Below, piece after piece: positions 1-5,912 of a stretch of 6,069 nucleotides of DNA. How positions within the stretch are numbered: position 1 is the first letter of the stretch; every line of letters starts with the position of its first letter. Under the pieces are notes generated by a model, which was given only the letters and a program-made list of their open reading frames with translations, made no database searches and was not told the DNA's origin. A program made the position numbers and the translations under genes. Source of the DNA: Flavobacteriales bacterium (GTDB lineage: Bacteria; Bacteroidota; Bacteroidia; UBA10329); contig DMRV01000267.1 of NCBI GenBank assembly GCA_003456455.1, forward strand, positions 1 through 6,069, written 5' to 3'.

Positions 1-17
1 GGGTCACAGACCAAATA

Positions 18-66
18 AATAACCCCCTGATTATCAGTAAGATATGAAGGGGGTTATTCTTTTTTT
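18..66 (+). terminator. Rho-independent terminator of an upstream plus-strand gene
   Basis: A perfect 10-bp stem (AATAACCCCC at 18-27 pairing with GGGGGTTATT at 49-58) encloses a 21-nt loop and is followed by C and seven T residues (60-66). The T tract lies on the plus strand, so the hairpin mainly ends transcription entering from the left of the window. Read on the minus strand the stem is followed by only a poor T tail (TATTTGG), so it may stop the VCBS-repeat gene, whose stop codon lies 28 bp away, only weakly. Several plus-strand frames have stop codons in the first 22 bases, but no upstream coding sequence can be identified from so few bases. Confidence 0.85.
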
Positions 67-86
67 GACGTTTTCGTTGACGAATT

Positions 87-2855
87 TCAGTGCTTTTTTA
101 TGATAAACCGTTTGGTAGCCACCTTATCTGCCGTTCGAATATCTATCAAATACAATCCATTTTGGAGTTGAGATAGATCGATGGTTTCCTTGATAAGGTC
201 GTTGCTGGTTGCGGTCCAAACCACCTGCCCAATAAGGTCATAAACAGTCATTTTTACCTTGCCATTCATACCTATATGCGGCTCAATTGTAAACGTTCCG
301 TTGTTCGGATTTGGGTAGAGGTTCAGGTCATATTTATTCACACCTGTTCTATCCACAACGTCATTAATAATGAAGCCTTCTGTTGCTCCCTCATAATAGG
401 CTAATCCACCAGCAAGGTTGCCAATAACTACTTCGGGAAGTTGGTCATTGTTTAGGTCTCCAATACAGATGGTAGAACGCTCTCCCTCATAGACTGGGAA
501 CTCTCCAAGGTTATGGAAAGACGGCTTGATAGTAAACGTAAAGTTTGGTCGTTCGTTAGATGAGCCTTGGTAAGTAATACCACAACTGCTGAAGTTTCCA
601 GTGCGGCTGTAGGCGTTAGAATTGAACGATGTGTTGGTAAACTCAACATTTAAATCTGGCGAAGCTCCGTTAGTTTGAAACCAGCAAAATTCTACGATTA
701 AGTTGGATGAGCCATCCCAAATAATGGGTGTTTGTGACGTGTATTCTACAAAGCCTTGAGCTACAGTTCCTGTCGCAGTGAAGAATACGGTAGAGAATCC
801 CTCTACAAATCCATTCAACTCCTCTAATTCTGTTTGACCCATTTTCACATAGAACTGTCCATGGGTAATACTTGGGCCGTTCTCGGTAGTTAGGGCAAGT
901 TTTTCTATGACACCTTGTGCCAAGCCTTGATCGCTAAGTTCAGCCGCGGTAATCAAATATTGATTTCTACCGCTGCTGCTTGAAAAGGCATAAGGTGTGG
1001 TTTCTGATGCCATACTAAAGCCCGTACCACTGCCCACTTCACCAATCAATTGTTCTGGACCGGTGATAACGGAAGTGATGTTATTGTAGAGGTTAATAAC
1101 TCCGCTTTCAGAACCAACTAACATTTGAATTTGTCCGTCTTGTTTAAAGAGATACGGAGCGCTAAACCCGAACGATAATCCGTTTCTGCTCATATCTACA
1201 CCCCCCCATTTTACATCATCTAACACAAACGTTGGGCTGTTGGTAGTCCCTTCGTTGTAATACAAATTGAGGTTTCCATTTCGCTCGCCAATTATGAGGT
1301 CAAGAAGCAAGTCACCATCTACATCAAATAAGAATGGGGTAGCAAACTGACCTGTAATATTTATTCCCTGAAAACCAGGTCCTGTGAGTGTAAAACTGCA
1401 AGGATTCCCTGCGCCAGCACTATTCTCAAAATAATGAACCTGGCCACCTGAATCACCAATAATCATGTCGAAATCTCCGTCATCATCAAGGTCCCCAAAA
1501 GTGGGTGCCACATTACCCAATTGCAATGCGGAAATACTGGCTACATCTCGCGTTTGTAAGCTGAAAGCTGGTTCTTCCTCGGTACCCGTATTTCGGTAAA
1601 ATGCTAGTTGAGATGAATACACTCCGGTACTTTGAAAATAACCTCTATTGCCAACCAATAAATCCTGCAGACCATCTTGGTCATAGTCGAAAAACACTGG
1701 GTAAGCAGCCGTTCCAAGCTCAATCATTTCATCTTGCAAAAAGTTGTTTTTCACAAAACTGAGGTCGAAACCTGTAGCAGAACTATTGGTGTAGAGGTAG
1801 CTTCCTTCATGGTTGTGACCGTTGTTTTTTTGATACGGAGCACCAATTATATCGTCCTTACCATCGTTATTCACATCGGCTAAAAACGCAGCAGGAAAAG
1901 TGTAAATGTCAAGCGGGTCTGTATTGTCAAAATTTGCAGGAAACGTGAGGTCTTGAGAACCTATGTTGGCGGAATTTGCATCACCATCATTAATAAGAAT
2001 GTTCATGGTATTGAAGCTTACAATACTTACCACAAGGTCTTTGTCGCCATCTCCTTCAATATCTAGTCCAAGCATGGTAAATCCAGAATGAGCCCCAGAA
2101 TTGGCTGCGGCTTCTTGGCTAACGCCTCCGTCTGTTCCACCCTTGCAGGTAACATTTAGGTTTATAGCCACCGCAGACGGGTCTTCTTCAAAATTCCCCC
2201 AACAAGGATTGGCGAGTAACATGGTCAGGCTATCCGGCACCCCATACAATTCCATGGATTGATTCTGATGATATTCTGCTGCAGTACCGAACAGACTGAA
2301 AGTGACGATGTCCATGTCGCTATCACCATCAACATCCATTATGGCAGGTAAATCTGTAGGACTAACGTAGATGTTGATGAGCCCGCTTCCATAGTCAGAA
2401 AGCAGTTTCTCGGTCATTAATGTAAAAATTAAGGTGTCCGAATTTCCATCATTTCTATAAACGGCCATCCCGCCATTTGAATACGTGAATATGTCTGATT
2501 TACCATCAGCGTTAAAATCGCGAAGCAATACCCAGTCATGCAATCTTAATCTATCTGGTAAATGCTGATTGGTGAACATTTCGCGATACTTCGGAGCTAA
2601 TTCTAATTCGTTGACTGCGTTGGTTGTAAAGCACAAAATTTTGTCACCGCTCTTATCAAAAACCAACAGGTCGTTCCTGCCATCGTTATTAAAGTCCATG
2701 TTAGAAAACTGGGGATGGTTTAATCCACCAGCCCAAGGGTAGGCTAATAGTCCATTTTCTTCGGTTACTAGTACAGAATCGAACCGATTGAAGTACAATT
2801 GACCAAAGGATTGCAGGTTTAGGAATAGGAATGTAACGGCAAGAAATATTCGCAT
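87..2855 (-). CDS. Secreted FG-GAP/VCBS-repeat protein with T9SS type A C-terminal sorting domain
   Basis: Predicted exported or surface-attached repeat protein, about 922 residues. The start chosen is the ATG at 2853-2855 because it is followed at once by a signal peptide (MRIFLAVTFLFLNLQSFGQ). The frame is open 20 codons further, to 2915, but that extension is hydrophilic and partly encoded by the terminal repeat of the adjacent IS, so it is an artefact. About nine Asp-rich FG-GAP/VCBS motifs of the type D-x-[ND]-x-D-G-x-x-D followed by a hydrophobic strand occur near residues 54, 113, 174, 265, 327, 390, 455, 511 and 800; the last two are degenerate. Such repeats typically bind calcium in beta-propeller-like folds. 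Residues about 600-780 form a beta-rich insertion without this motif. The last ~80 residues (LNLYPNPNNGTF, VYDLIGQ, LQNGLYLIDI, KRFIIKK) are a T9SS type A sorting domain, implying export through the outer membrane by PorU-type processing. The ligand and role are unknown. The natural promoter seems to have been replaced by the IS 46 bp upstream. Confidence 0.93.
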   Translation of the reverse strand: MRIFLAVTFLFLNLQSFGQLYFNRFDSVLVTEENGLLAYPWAGGLNHPQFSNMDFNNDGRNDLLVFDKSGDKILCFTTNAVNELELAPKYREMFTNQHLPDRLRLHDWVLLRDFNADGKSDIFTYSNGGMAVYRNDGNSDTLIFTLMTEKLLSDYGSGLINIYVSPTDLPAIMDVDGDSDMDIVTFSLFGTAAEYHQNQSMELYGVPDSLTMLLANPCWGNFEEDPSAVAINLNVTCKGGTDGGVSQEAAANSGAHSGFTMLGLDIEGDGDKDLVVSIVSFNTMNILINDGDANSANIGSQDLTFPANFDNTDPLDIYTFPAAFLADVNNDGKDDIIGAPYQKNNGHNHEGSYLYTNSSATGFDLSFVKNNFLQDEMIELGTAAYPVFFDYDQDGLQDLLVGNRGYFQSTGVYSSQLAFYRNTGTEEEPAFSLQTRDVASISALQLGNVAPTFGDLDDDGDFDMIIGDSGGQVHYFENSAGAGNPCSFTLTGPGFQGINITGQFATPFLFDVDGDLLLDLIIGERNGNLNLYYNEGTTNSPTFVLDDVKWGGVDMSRNGLSFGFSAPYLFKQDGQIQMLVGSESGVINLYNNITSVITGPEQLIGEVGSGTGFSMASETTPYAFSSSSGRNQYLITAAELSDQGLAQGVIEKLALTTENGPSITHGQFYVKMGQTELEELNGFVEGFSTVFFTATGTVAQGFVEYTSQTPIIWDGSSNLIVEFCWFQTNGASPDLNVEFTNTSFNSNAYSRTGNFSSCGITYQGSSNERPNFTFTIKPSFHNLGEFPVYEGERSTICIGDLNNDQLPEVVIGNLAGGLAYYEGATEGFIINDVVDRTGVNKYDLNLYPNPNNGTFTIEPHIGMNGKVKMTVYDLIGQVVWTATSNDLIKETIDLSQLQNGLYLIDIRTADKVATKRFIIKKH

Positions 2856-2901
2856 GCTATCTGTGTGCTTAGTAGTAGGACAAGTGTAGGTTGTAAAGGT
2901 T

Positions 2902-2918
2902 GGGTTCTGTCGCATTAA
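2902..2918 (+). repeat. Left terminal inverted repeat of the IS
   Basis: This 17-bp sequence is the exact reverse complement of 3671-3687. Identity stops sharply at both edges: outside, T (2901) faces A on the complement of 3688; inside, the sequences diverge after the TTAA. The repeat overlaps the artefactual 5' extension of the minus-strand VCBS-repeat reading frame. Confidence 0.92.
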
Positions 2919-2944
2919 CTTGGTTAAAAAGGTAATGGTTTAGT

Positions 2945-2960
2945 TTTGGTTTAAACCAAA
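2945..2960. promoter_or_regulatory. 16-bp perfect palindrome upstream of the transposase start
   Basis: TTTGGTTTAAACCAAA reads the same on both strands and lies 10 bp before the transposase ATG, between the left terminal repeat and the gene. Its position would suit an operator or a hairpin limiting transposase translation. That role is inference; no protein is known to bind it. Confidence 0.4.
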
Positions 2961-2970
2961 CGCCACCAGA

Positions 2971-3633
2971 ATGTATAAGCATCATAGATTTCCAAAAGCG
3001 ATCATTCTTCAGGCAGTATATTTCAAGTTAAGGTTCACTTTGAGCTATCGCGATGTGGAAGAGCTTCTCAGAATCCGAGGGGTGAAGGTTGATCATTCTA
3101 ATCTACAACGCTGGGTGTTCAAGTTCTCACCTTTGATTGAAGCAAACATGCATAAGAGAAAGCGCAGTGTCTACGATAGTTGGAGAATGGACGAGACTTA
3201 CATTAAAGTAGGAGGGAAGGACAGGTATCTGTACCGAGCTGTGGACAAGTATGGCAACACGGTTGATTTCCTACTCACTAAACGGAGGATGAAAGGCTCA
3301 GCACAGAAGTTTCTCAATAAGGCCATCGGAAACAACGGAAGACCCCGAGTAATCAACATCGATAAGAGCGGAGCAAATTCTGAAGCTATCCGAACGGTAA
3401 ATAGAAGAAGTTTCAGCAGAATCAGACGCAGAAGCTGTAAGTATCTGAACAATATCGTGGAGCAGGACCACAGGAATATCAAACGAAGGATCTGCATAAG
3501 TACGGGGTTCAAAGAGTTCGAGTCAGCCCAAAGGACCTTAGCGGGAATTGAGGTGGTAAACATCATACGGAAGGGTCAAATGACAACTTCGAAATCGACC
3601 CATTTTGAAACTTTCAAGTCGTTAGCGGCTTAA
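2971..3633 (+). CDS. IS6-family DDE transposase
   Basis: Transposase of the surrounding IS, 220 residues, close to the usual 220-240 of the family. The N-terminal part (residues about 1-60: HRFPKAIIL, LSYRDVEELL, GVKVDHSNLQRWV) has the helix-turn-helix DNA-binding pattern typical of IS6 enzymes. The RNase H-like catalytic core follows with the DDE triad: D74 in WRMDETYIKV, D131 in RVINIDKSGAN and E164 in YLNNIVEQDHRNIKRR, with the conserved Lys/Arg at 171-173. There are 32 residues between the second Asp and the Glu. RYLYRAVDKYGNTVDF (85-100) is another family signature. The ATG at 2971 matches the usual start just before the FKGRHFP-like segment, and an in-frame TAG at 2941 limits any extension. 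The gene has no frameshift or premature stop, so the enzyme may be active. It stops 54 bp before the right IS end. Confidence 0.95.
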   Translation: MYKHHRFPKAIILQAVYFKLRFTLSYRDVEELLRIRGVKVDHSNLQRWVFKFSPLIEANMHKRKRSVYDSWRMDETYIKVGGKDRYLYRAVDKYGNTVDFLLTKRRMKGSAQKFLNKAIGNNGRPRVINIDKSGANSEAIRTVNRRSFSRIRRRSCKYLNNIVEQDHRNIKRRICISTGFKEFESAQRTLAGIEVVNIIRKGQMTTSKSTHFETFKSLAA

Positions 3634-3670
3634 ATACCAGTAAGATTGTAGACTTAAGAAACCGAAGAGT

Positions 3671-3687
3671 TTAATGCGACAGAACCC
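3671..3687 (-). repeat. Right terminal inverted repeat of the IS
   Basis: TTAATGCGACAGAACCC, the exact complement of the left end. It supplies the in-frame stop (TAA at 3672-3674) that marks the left limit of the truncated PEGA/DUF1566 reading frame. Confidence 0.92.
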
Positions 3688-3800
3688 TAAAAACCCCGTT
3701 TGAAGGGAACCTTAACCCGGGTAGTACACGCATAAAACTGCAGAAGGCCAAGCACGAGACCATTGATACAACCGTTGTTGTTAGAGCAGGTCAATCCACT
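3688..3800 (+). pseudogene. PEGA-like 5' remnant of the truncated DUF1566 gene
   Basis: This stretch is open in the same frame as the DUF1566 coding sequence to its right, with no stop between the IS border and 4227. It has no ATG before 3801. The translation contains NPGSTRIKLQKAKHET (3714-3761) and IDTTVVVRAGQSTMLNIL (3762-3815, running past the ATG at 3801). The order is a PG turn, a basic strand, then a hydrophobic strand and 'AGQST-L-I-L', which is the pattern of the C-terminal half of a PEGA domain, a small surface beta-sandwich often found beside DUF1566 or FISUMP-like domains. I infer that the IS, or a deletion starting at it, removed the signal peptide and N-terminal half of this protein. 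The PEGA assignment rests on pattern recognition only. Confidence 0.6.
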
Positions 3801-4229
3801 ATGCTGAACATACTTATGAAATCTACAATGCGCGAACCCTCAGCAATGCCCACGGAAATAGGGCAGGCTTATGGTGGAGGTATTGTATTTGATATTAAAG
3901 AAGATGGACATGGTTTGGTGGTAGCGATGGAAGATATTGGAGATTTCAATTGGAAGGAGGCAAAATCTGAATGCCTGGCTTACAAGGGAGGAGGTTATAC
4001 GGATTGGTATTTACCATCAAAAGAAGAACTCAAAAAACTCTATGAAGTTAAAGAAGGGGTGAATCGTTCACTTCTCAAAGGAGGAAGCACTGCTATTAGC
4101 CGCACTGCCTATTGGAGTAGTACGGAGGACAATGCACTCAACTCATGGGAATTCTACTTCTACTATGGGGTTGCCAGCCTCTACTATAAGTACGATACGA
4201 ACGCTGTTCGTGCGGTCAGAGCTTTTTAA
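3801..4229 (+). CDS. DUF1566 (Lcl_C) domain protein, 5'-truncated
   Basis: At least 142 residues counted from the first available ATG, but this is probably not the native start: the frame continues upstream to the IS border and encodes PEGA-like sequence, and the first residues here (MLNILMKSTM) are the end of that domain, not a signal peptide. Residues 21-142 form a DUF1566/Lcl_C domain: GQAYGGGIVFDI (21-32), WKEAKSEC (51-58), GGGYTDWYLPSKEELKKLY (63-81), the hallmark YWSSTE (104-109), W116 before an aromatic strand, and the terminal AVRAVRAF. The domain is structurally complete, so only the N-terminal export and adaptor part is lost. Domains of this class occur in secreted or surface proteins, with mostly unknown ligands. 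The gene is followed after 56 bp by a FISUMP gene in the same direction. Without a signal peptide or a native promoter it is likely a non-functional remnant, unless it is expressed from an IS-borne promoter as a cytoplasmic protein. Confidence 0.8.
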   Translation: MLNILMKSTMREPSAMPTEIGQAYGGGIVFDIKEDGHGLVVAMEDIGDFNWKEAKSECLAYKGGGYTDWYLPSKEELKKLYEVKEGVNRSLLKGGSTAISRTAYWSSTEDNALNSWEFYFYYGVASLYYKYDTNAVRAVRAF

Positions 4230-4254
4230 CCATTCATCTGTTGAACTATTTATC

Positions 4255-4275
4255 ACCGCGTAGCGGTCAGTTTTT
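4255..4275 (+). terminator. Short GC-rich hairpin with T tract between two genes (weak terminator or attenuator)
   Basis: ACCGC (4255-4259) pairs with GCGGT (4263-4267) around a GTA loop, followed by CAG and five T residues. The stem is only 5 bp, so termination would be partial. It lies between the DUF1566 stop codon (4229) and the FISUMP start (4286), where it could lower read-through or fold in the leader of the downstream gene. Confidence 0.3.
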
Positions 4276-4285
4276 AAATTCGCGT

Positions 4286-5461
4286 ATGCAAAAGTGGCTA
4301 CTTGTTTTTCTGCTCTTACCCTTGCTGGCCACCGCCCAACTCAGAGAGTTTGAGGTGAGTGAAATGGAGCGGCCAGATGTGGCAGTGGTGCAGGCCAATA
4401 CGCAATGGCCAGATGATGCATTGCTGTTGGTGTATTCTTCATTGGACGGTGTGCAATTCCGCAGCTCTATGGGTGCGGTAGACAAGCAGACCTACAATAA
4501 TACAGCAGGCAGATATGAGATACTGGTTAAGCCTTTAAAGCAGATGATTTTTGTAGCAAAGCCTGGCTTTATGGAGCTGAAAATTGCAACAATTAACCCC
4601 AACCCAAAGGATGTGTTCTATTATCAAATAGAGGAATTAAAGTCCAGTGATGAACAGAGGCTTAAAGAACTCAAATCATTACTCAGAGAGGGTATTCTAA
4701 CCAATGAACAATACGAGACCTTCGTTGCACAGATAAAGGGTTCTGAAGATGAGATACCCAAGAAACCGATTGAAAATGTTGATGCTGAGGTTTCGTTTCG
4801 GACCTATTCAGACGAGGAGAAGCTTTGTAAGGACATTGAAGGAAATGTCTACCCAACAACCCAAATTGGCAATCAGCTTTGGATGGCCGAGAATCTCAAA
4901 ACAGGTAGGTATGCCGATGGTACACCGATTGAAGAGGTAAAGAAGAAAAAAGAATGGTTTAAAAAAGCAACGGGAGCTTACTGTGAAATACAAGAAGTAT
5001 TCACACTTGATACTTATTATAGCGCGTTGTTTAAATCAAAATCAAAGAAGGAAATAAAAAACAAACTTGGAAAAATTTACAATTGGCAAGCAGTGGATGA
5101 TAGCAGAGGCATCTGTCCAAATGGATGGCGGGCTCCGAGTAAAAGTGATATGGAAGAGCTAATTCGGTTTCTAGAACAGGCAGGGGCTGGTAGTGAAGCC
5201 TTAAAAACAACTCGCCAAGGTGTATGGTTATCAGACGAAGATTCTGATAGACGAACAAATACATCGGGATTTTCTGCATTCCCAGTTGCATCAAGAAAAG
5301 ATGATGGTGAATTTGATGATTCTAGATTTACCAGATGGTGGACTGGGACGCAAGCTGGTAATTCCGCTTATTATTTTGGAATTTCAGCTGCTACTTCAAC
5401 TGTTATGATTGCAACTAAGAATAAACTATGGGGTATGCCTTGCAGATGTGTCAAAGAATAG
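4286..5461 (+). CDS. Secreted FISUMP (Fibrobacter succinogenes major paralogous) domain protein with SHOCT-like segment
   Basis: Protein of 391 residues. The ATG at 4286 is preferred over an in-frame TTG at 4241 because it begins a clean signal peptide (MQKWLLVFLLLPLLATAQ). Residues about 19-116 are a beta-rich region (REFEVSEMERPDVAVVQ..., GRYEILVKPLKQMIFVAKPGF) like the N-terminal part that precedes PEGA or DUF1566 modules in other Bacteroidota surface proteins. Residues about 120-150 (DEQRLKELKSLLREGILTNE) match a SHOCT-like amphipathic pattern. From about residue 181 to the end is a FISUMP domain: CKDIEGNVYPTTQIGNQLWM, AENLKTGRYADG, GKIYNWQAV, GICPNGWRAPS, GFSAFPVA, WWTGTQ and the closing MPCRCVKE. 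Between the first two FISUMP blocks lies a Lys-rich insertion (about 216-260). The function of FISUMP domains is poorly known; they occur in surface proteins of fibre- and polymer-degrading bacteria, sometimes as lipoproteins, though no lipobox Cys is present here. There is no T9SS sorting domain. A strong terminator follows 145 bp downstream. Confidence 0.9.
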   Translation: MQKWLLVFLLLPLLATAQLREFEVSEMERPDVAVVQANTQWPDDALLLVYSSLDGVQFRSSMGAVDKQTYNNTAGRYEILVKPLKQMIFVAKPGFMELKIATINPNPKDVFYYQIEELKSSDEQRLKELKSLLREGILTNEQYETFVAQIKGSEDEIPKKPIENVDAEVSFRTYSDEEKLCKDIEGNVYPTTQIGNQLWMAENLKTGRYADGTPIEEVKKKKEWFKKATGAYCEIQEVFTLDTYYSALFKSKSKKEIKNKLGKIYNWQAVDDSRGICPNGWRAPSKSDMEELIRFLEQAGAGSEALKTTRQGVWLSDEDSDRRTNTSGFSAFPVASRKDDGEFDDSRFTRWWTGTQAGNSAYYFGISAATSTVMIATKNKLWGMPCRCVKE

Positions 5462-5606
5462 TGTTAGCTGAATACTTCACAAAGACTCTGCCATGTTAAC
5501 CTTGCAAAACCGAGATGGTTTACTTTTGAAAAGCCATTAATGAGATTTCAAAAATTGATTTCCAAGGGTTCGACATTTGTCCCTTCGTCCTCACTGATTT
5601 AATTTT

Positions 5607-5649
5607 AAACCCTTTGTAAATCATCGATTTGCAAAGGGTTTTTGTTTTT
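5607..5649 (+). terminator. Strong Rho-independent terminator after the FISUMP gene
   Basis: A 16-bp stem with one G-U pair (AAACCCTTTGTAAATC at 5607-5622 with GATTTGCAAAGGGTTT at 5626-5641) has a three-base ATC loop and is followed by TTGTTTTT. The T-rich tail is on the plus strand, so it ends the transcript of the FISUMP gene, 145 bp after its stop. It separates that transcript from the phasin-like gene downstream, which must have its own promoter. Confidence 0.9.
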
Positions 5650-5716
5650 CTGGTATGTAACATAGGAGAAGTAGAGTTTACTTTTCTCCATTGGGAATAG
5701 TATAATTCATTAAAAC

Positions 5717-5780
5717 CTGACACACCTGACAGTTCTACCCGAAAACTGGTGTATTACAAACGGTGTGTCATGTGTGTCAG
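5717..5780. repeat. Inverted repeat of 15-bp arms containing repeated TGACACA units
   Basis: CTGACACACCTGACA (5717-5731) and TGTCATGTGTGTCAG (5766-5780) are inverted repeats matching at 14 of 15 positions around a 34-bp spacer. Inside the arms TGACACA recurs: once forward at 5718-5724, and twice on the minus strand at 5764-5770 and 5773-5779, with a shorter TGACA at 5727-5731. The arrangement suits either a multi-site operator for the gene at 5959 or the foldback of a small decayed mobile element. I cannot tell which. Confidence 0.6.
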
Positions 5781-5864
5781 TAATCCGATTTTTTGGCACT
5801 CTTGCGTACCAAATCGCACCGCTTTTTTCTGTGTCCCTTTGTTGATGAGGGTTTCAGCGTTTTC

Positions 5865-5880
5865 TTATTCTTAAGAATAA
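5865..5880. promoter_or_regulatory. 16-bp perfect palindrome TTATTCTTAAGAATAA
   Basis: The sequence is identical on both strands and lies 78 bp before the ATG of the phasin-like gene, immediately upstream of the putative promoter elements. A perfect palindrome at this place suggests a dimeric transcription factor site. AT-rich palindromes also occur by chance, so this is tentative. Confidence 0.35.
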
Positions 5881-5882
5881 AC

Positions 5883-5912
5883 TTTGGCACACAAATGTGC
5901 ACGGTAATTGCC
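5883..5912 (+). promoter_or_regulatory. Candidate promoter of the phasin-like gene
   Basis: Two readings are possible. TTTG (5883-5886) followed 18 bp later by TAATTG (5905-5910) partly fits the Bacteroidota housekeeping pattern TTTG...TAnnTTTG. Alternatively, CACG-N4-TTGC at 5900-5911 fits the core of the sigma-54 -24/-12 consensus TGGCACG-N4-TTGC with correct spacing, but the first G of the invariant GG is T. A nearby TTGGCAC (5884-5890) has the GG but its spacing to the next GC is one base too long. Either would give a 5' leader of about 35-45 bases. Confidence 0.3.

Larger units (their letters stand above)
2902..3687 (+). mobile_element. Complete IS6-family insertion sequence (786 bp)
   Basis: The element is bounded by perfect 17-bp inverted repeats (GGGTTCTGTCGCATTAA at 2902-2918 and its complement at 3671-3687) and contains one transposase gene. 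The ends resemble the GGTTCTGT-type termini of IS6-family elements, and the 786-bp length is normal for that family. IS6 elements move by replicative transposition and usually leave 8-bp target duplications. Here the flanks are TAAAGGTT (2894-2901) and TAAAAACC (3688-3695), which share only the first four bases, so no intact duplication is present. The element separates a minus-strand VCBS-repeat gene from a 5'-truncated DUF1566 gene on its right. Confidence 0.92.

Noticed and set aside
1677..1883. Plus-strand 68-codon open frame within the VCBS-repeat gene
   Set aside because: It is antisense to well-conserved calcium-binding repeats and has no start context or family features.
2856..2915. 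N-terminal 20-codon extension of the VCBS-repeat protein (start at 2915)
   Set aside because: It is hydrophilic, precedes a clear signal peptide and is partly encoded by the IS terminal repeat. The ATG at 2855 is the sensible start.
3391..3450. Possible compensated frameshift in the transposase, where the +1 frame reads an acidic IEEVSAESDAEA segment
   Set aside because: The annotated frame keeps the R-I--R--CKYLNN pattern expected just before the catalytic Glu, so the Arg-rich stretch is likely genuine and the +1 frame a shadow.
3198..3566. Minus-strand 122-codon open frame within the transposase gene
   Set aside because: It is antisense to the conserved DDE transposase and its sequence is explained as the mirror of that gene.
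5561..5594. tRNA 3'-end-like sequence (AAGGGTTCGA...CCCTT then CGTCCTCAC), a possible attachment site remnant
   Set aside because: The loop is 12 bases instead of 7, and no D-arm, anticodon arm or matching acceptor strand is found upstream. No integrase or repeat copy lies in the window.
5520..5723. Minus-strand 67-codon open frame
   Set aside because: It runs through the strong terminator hairpin, has no recognisable motif and starts in the repeat region.
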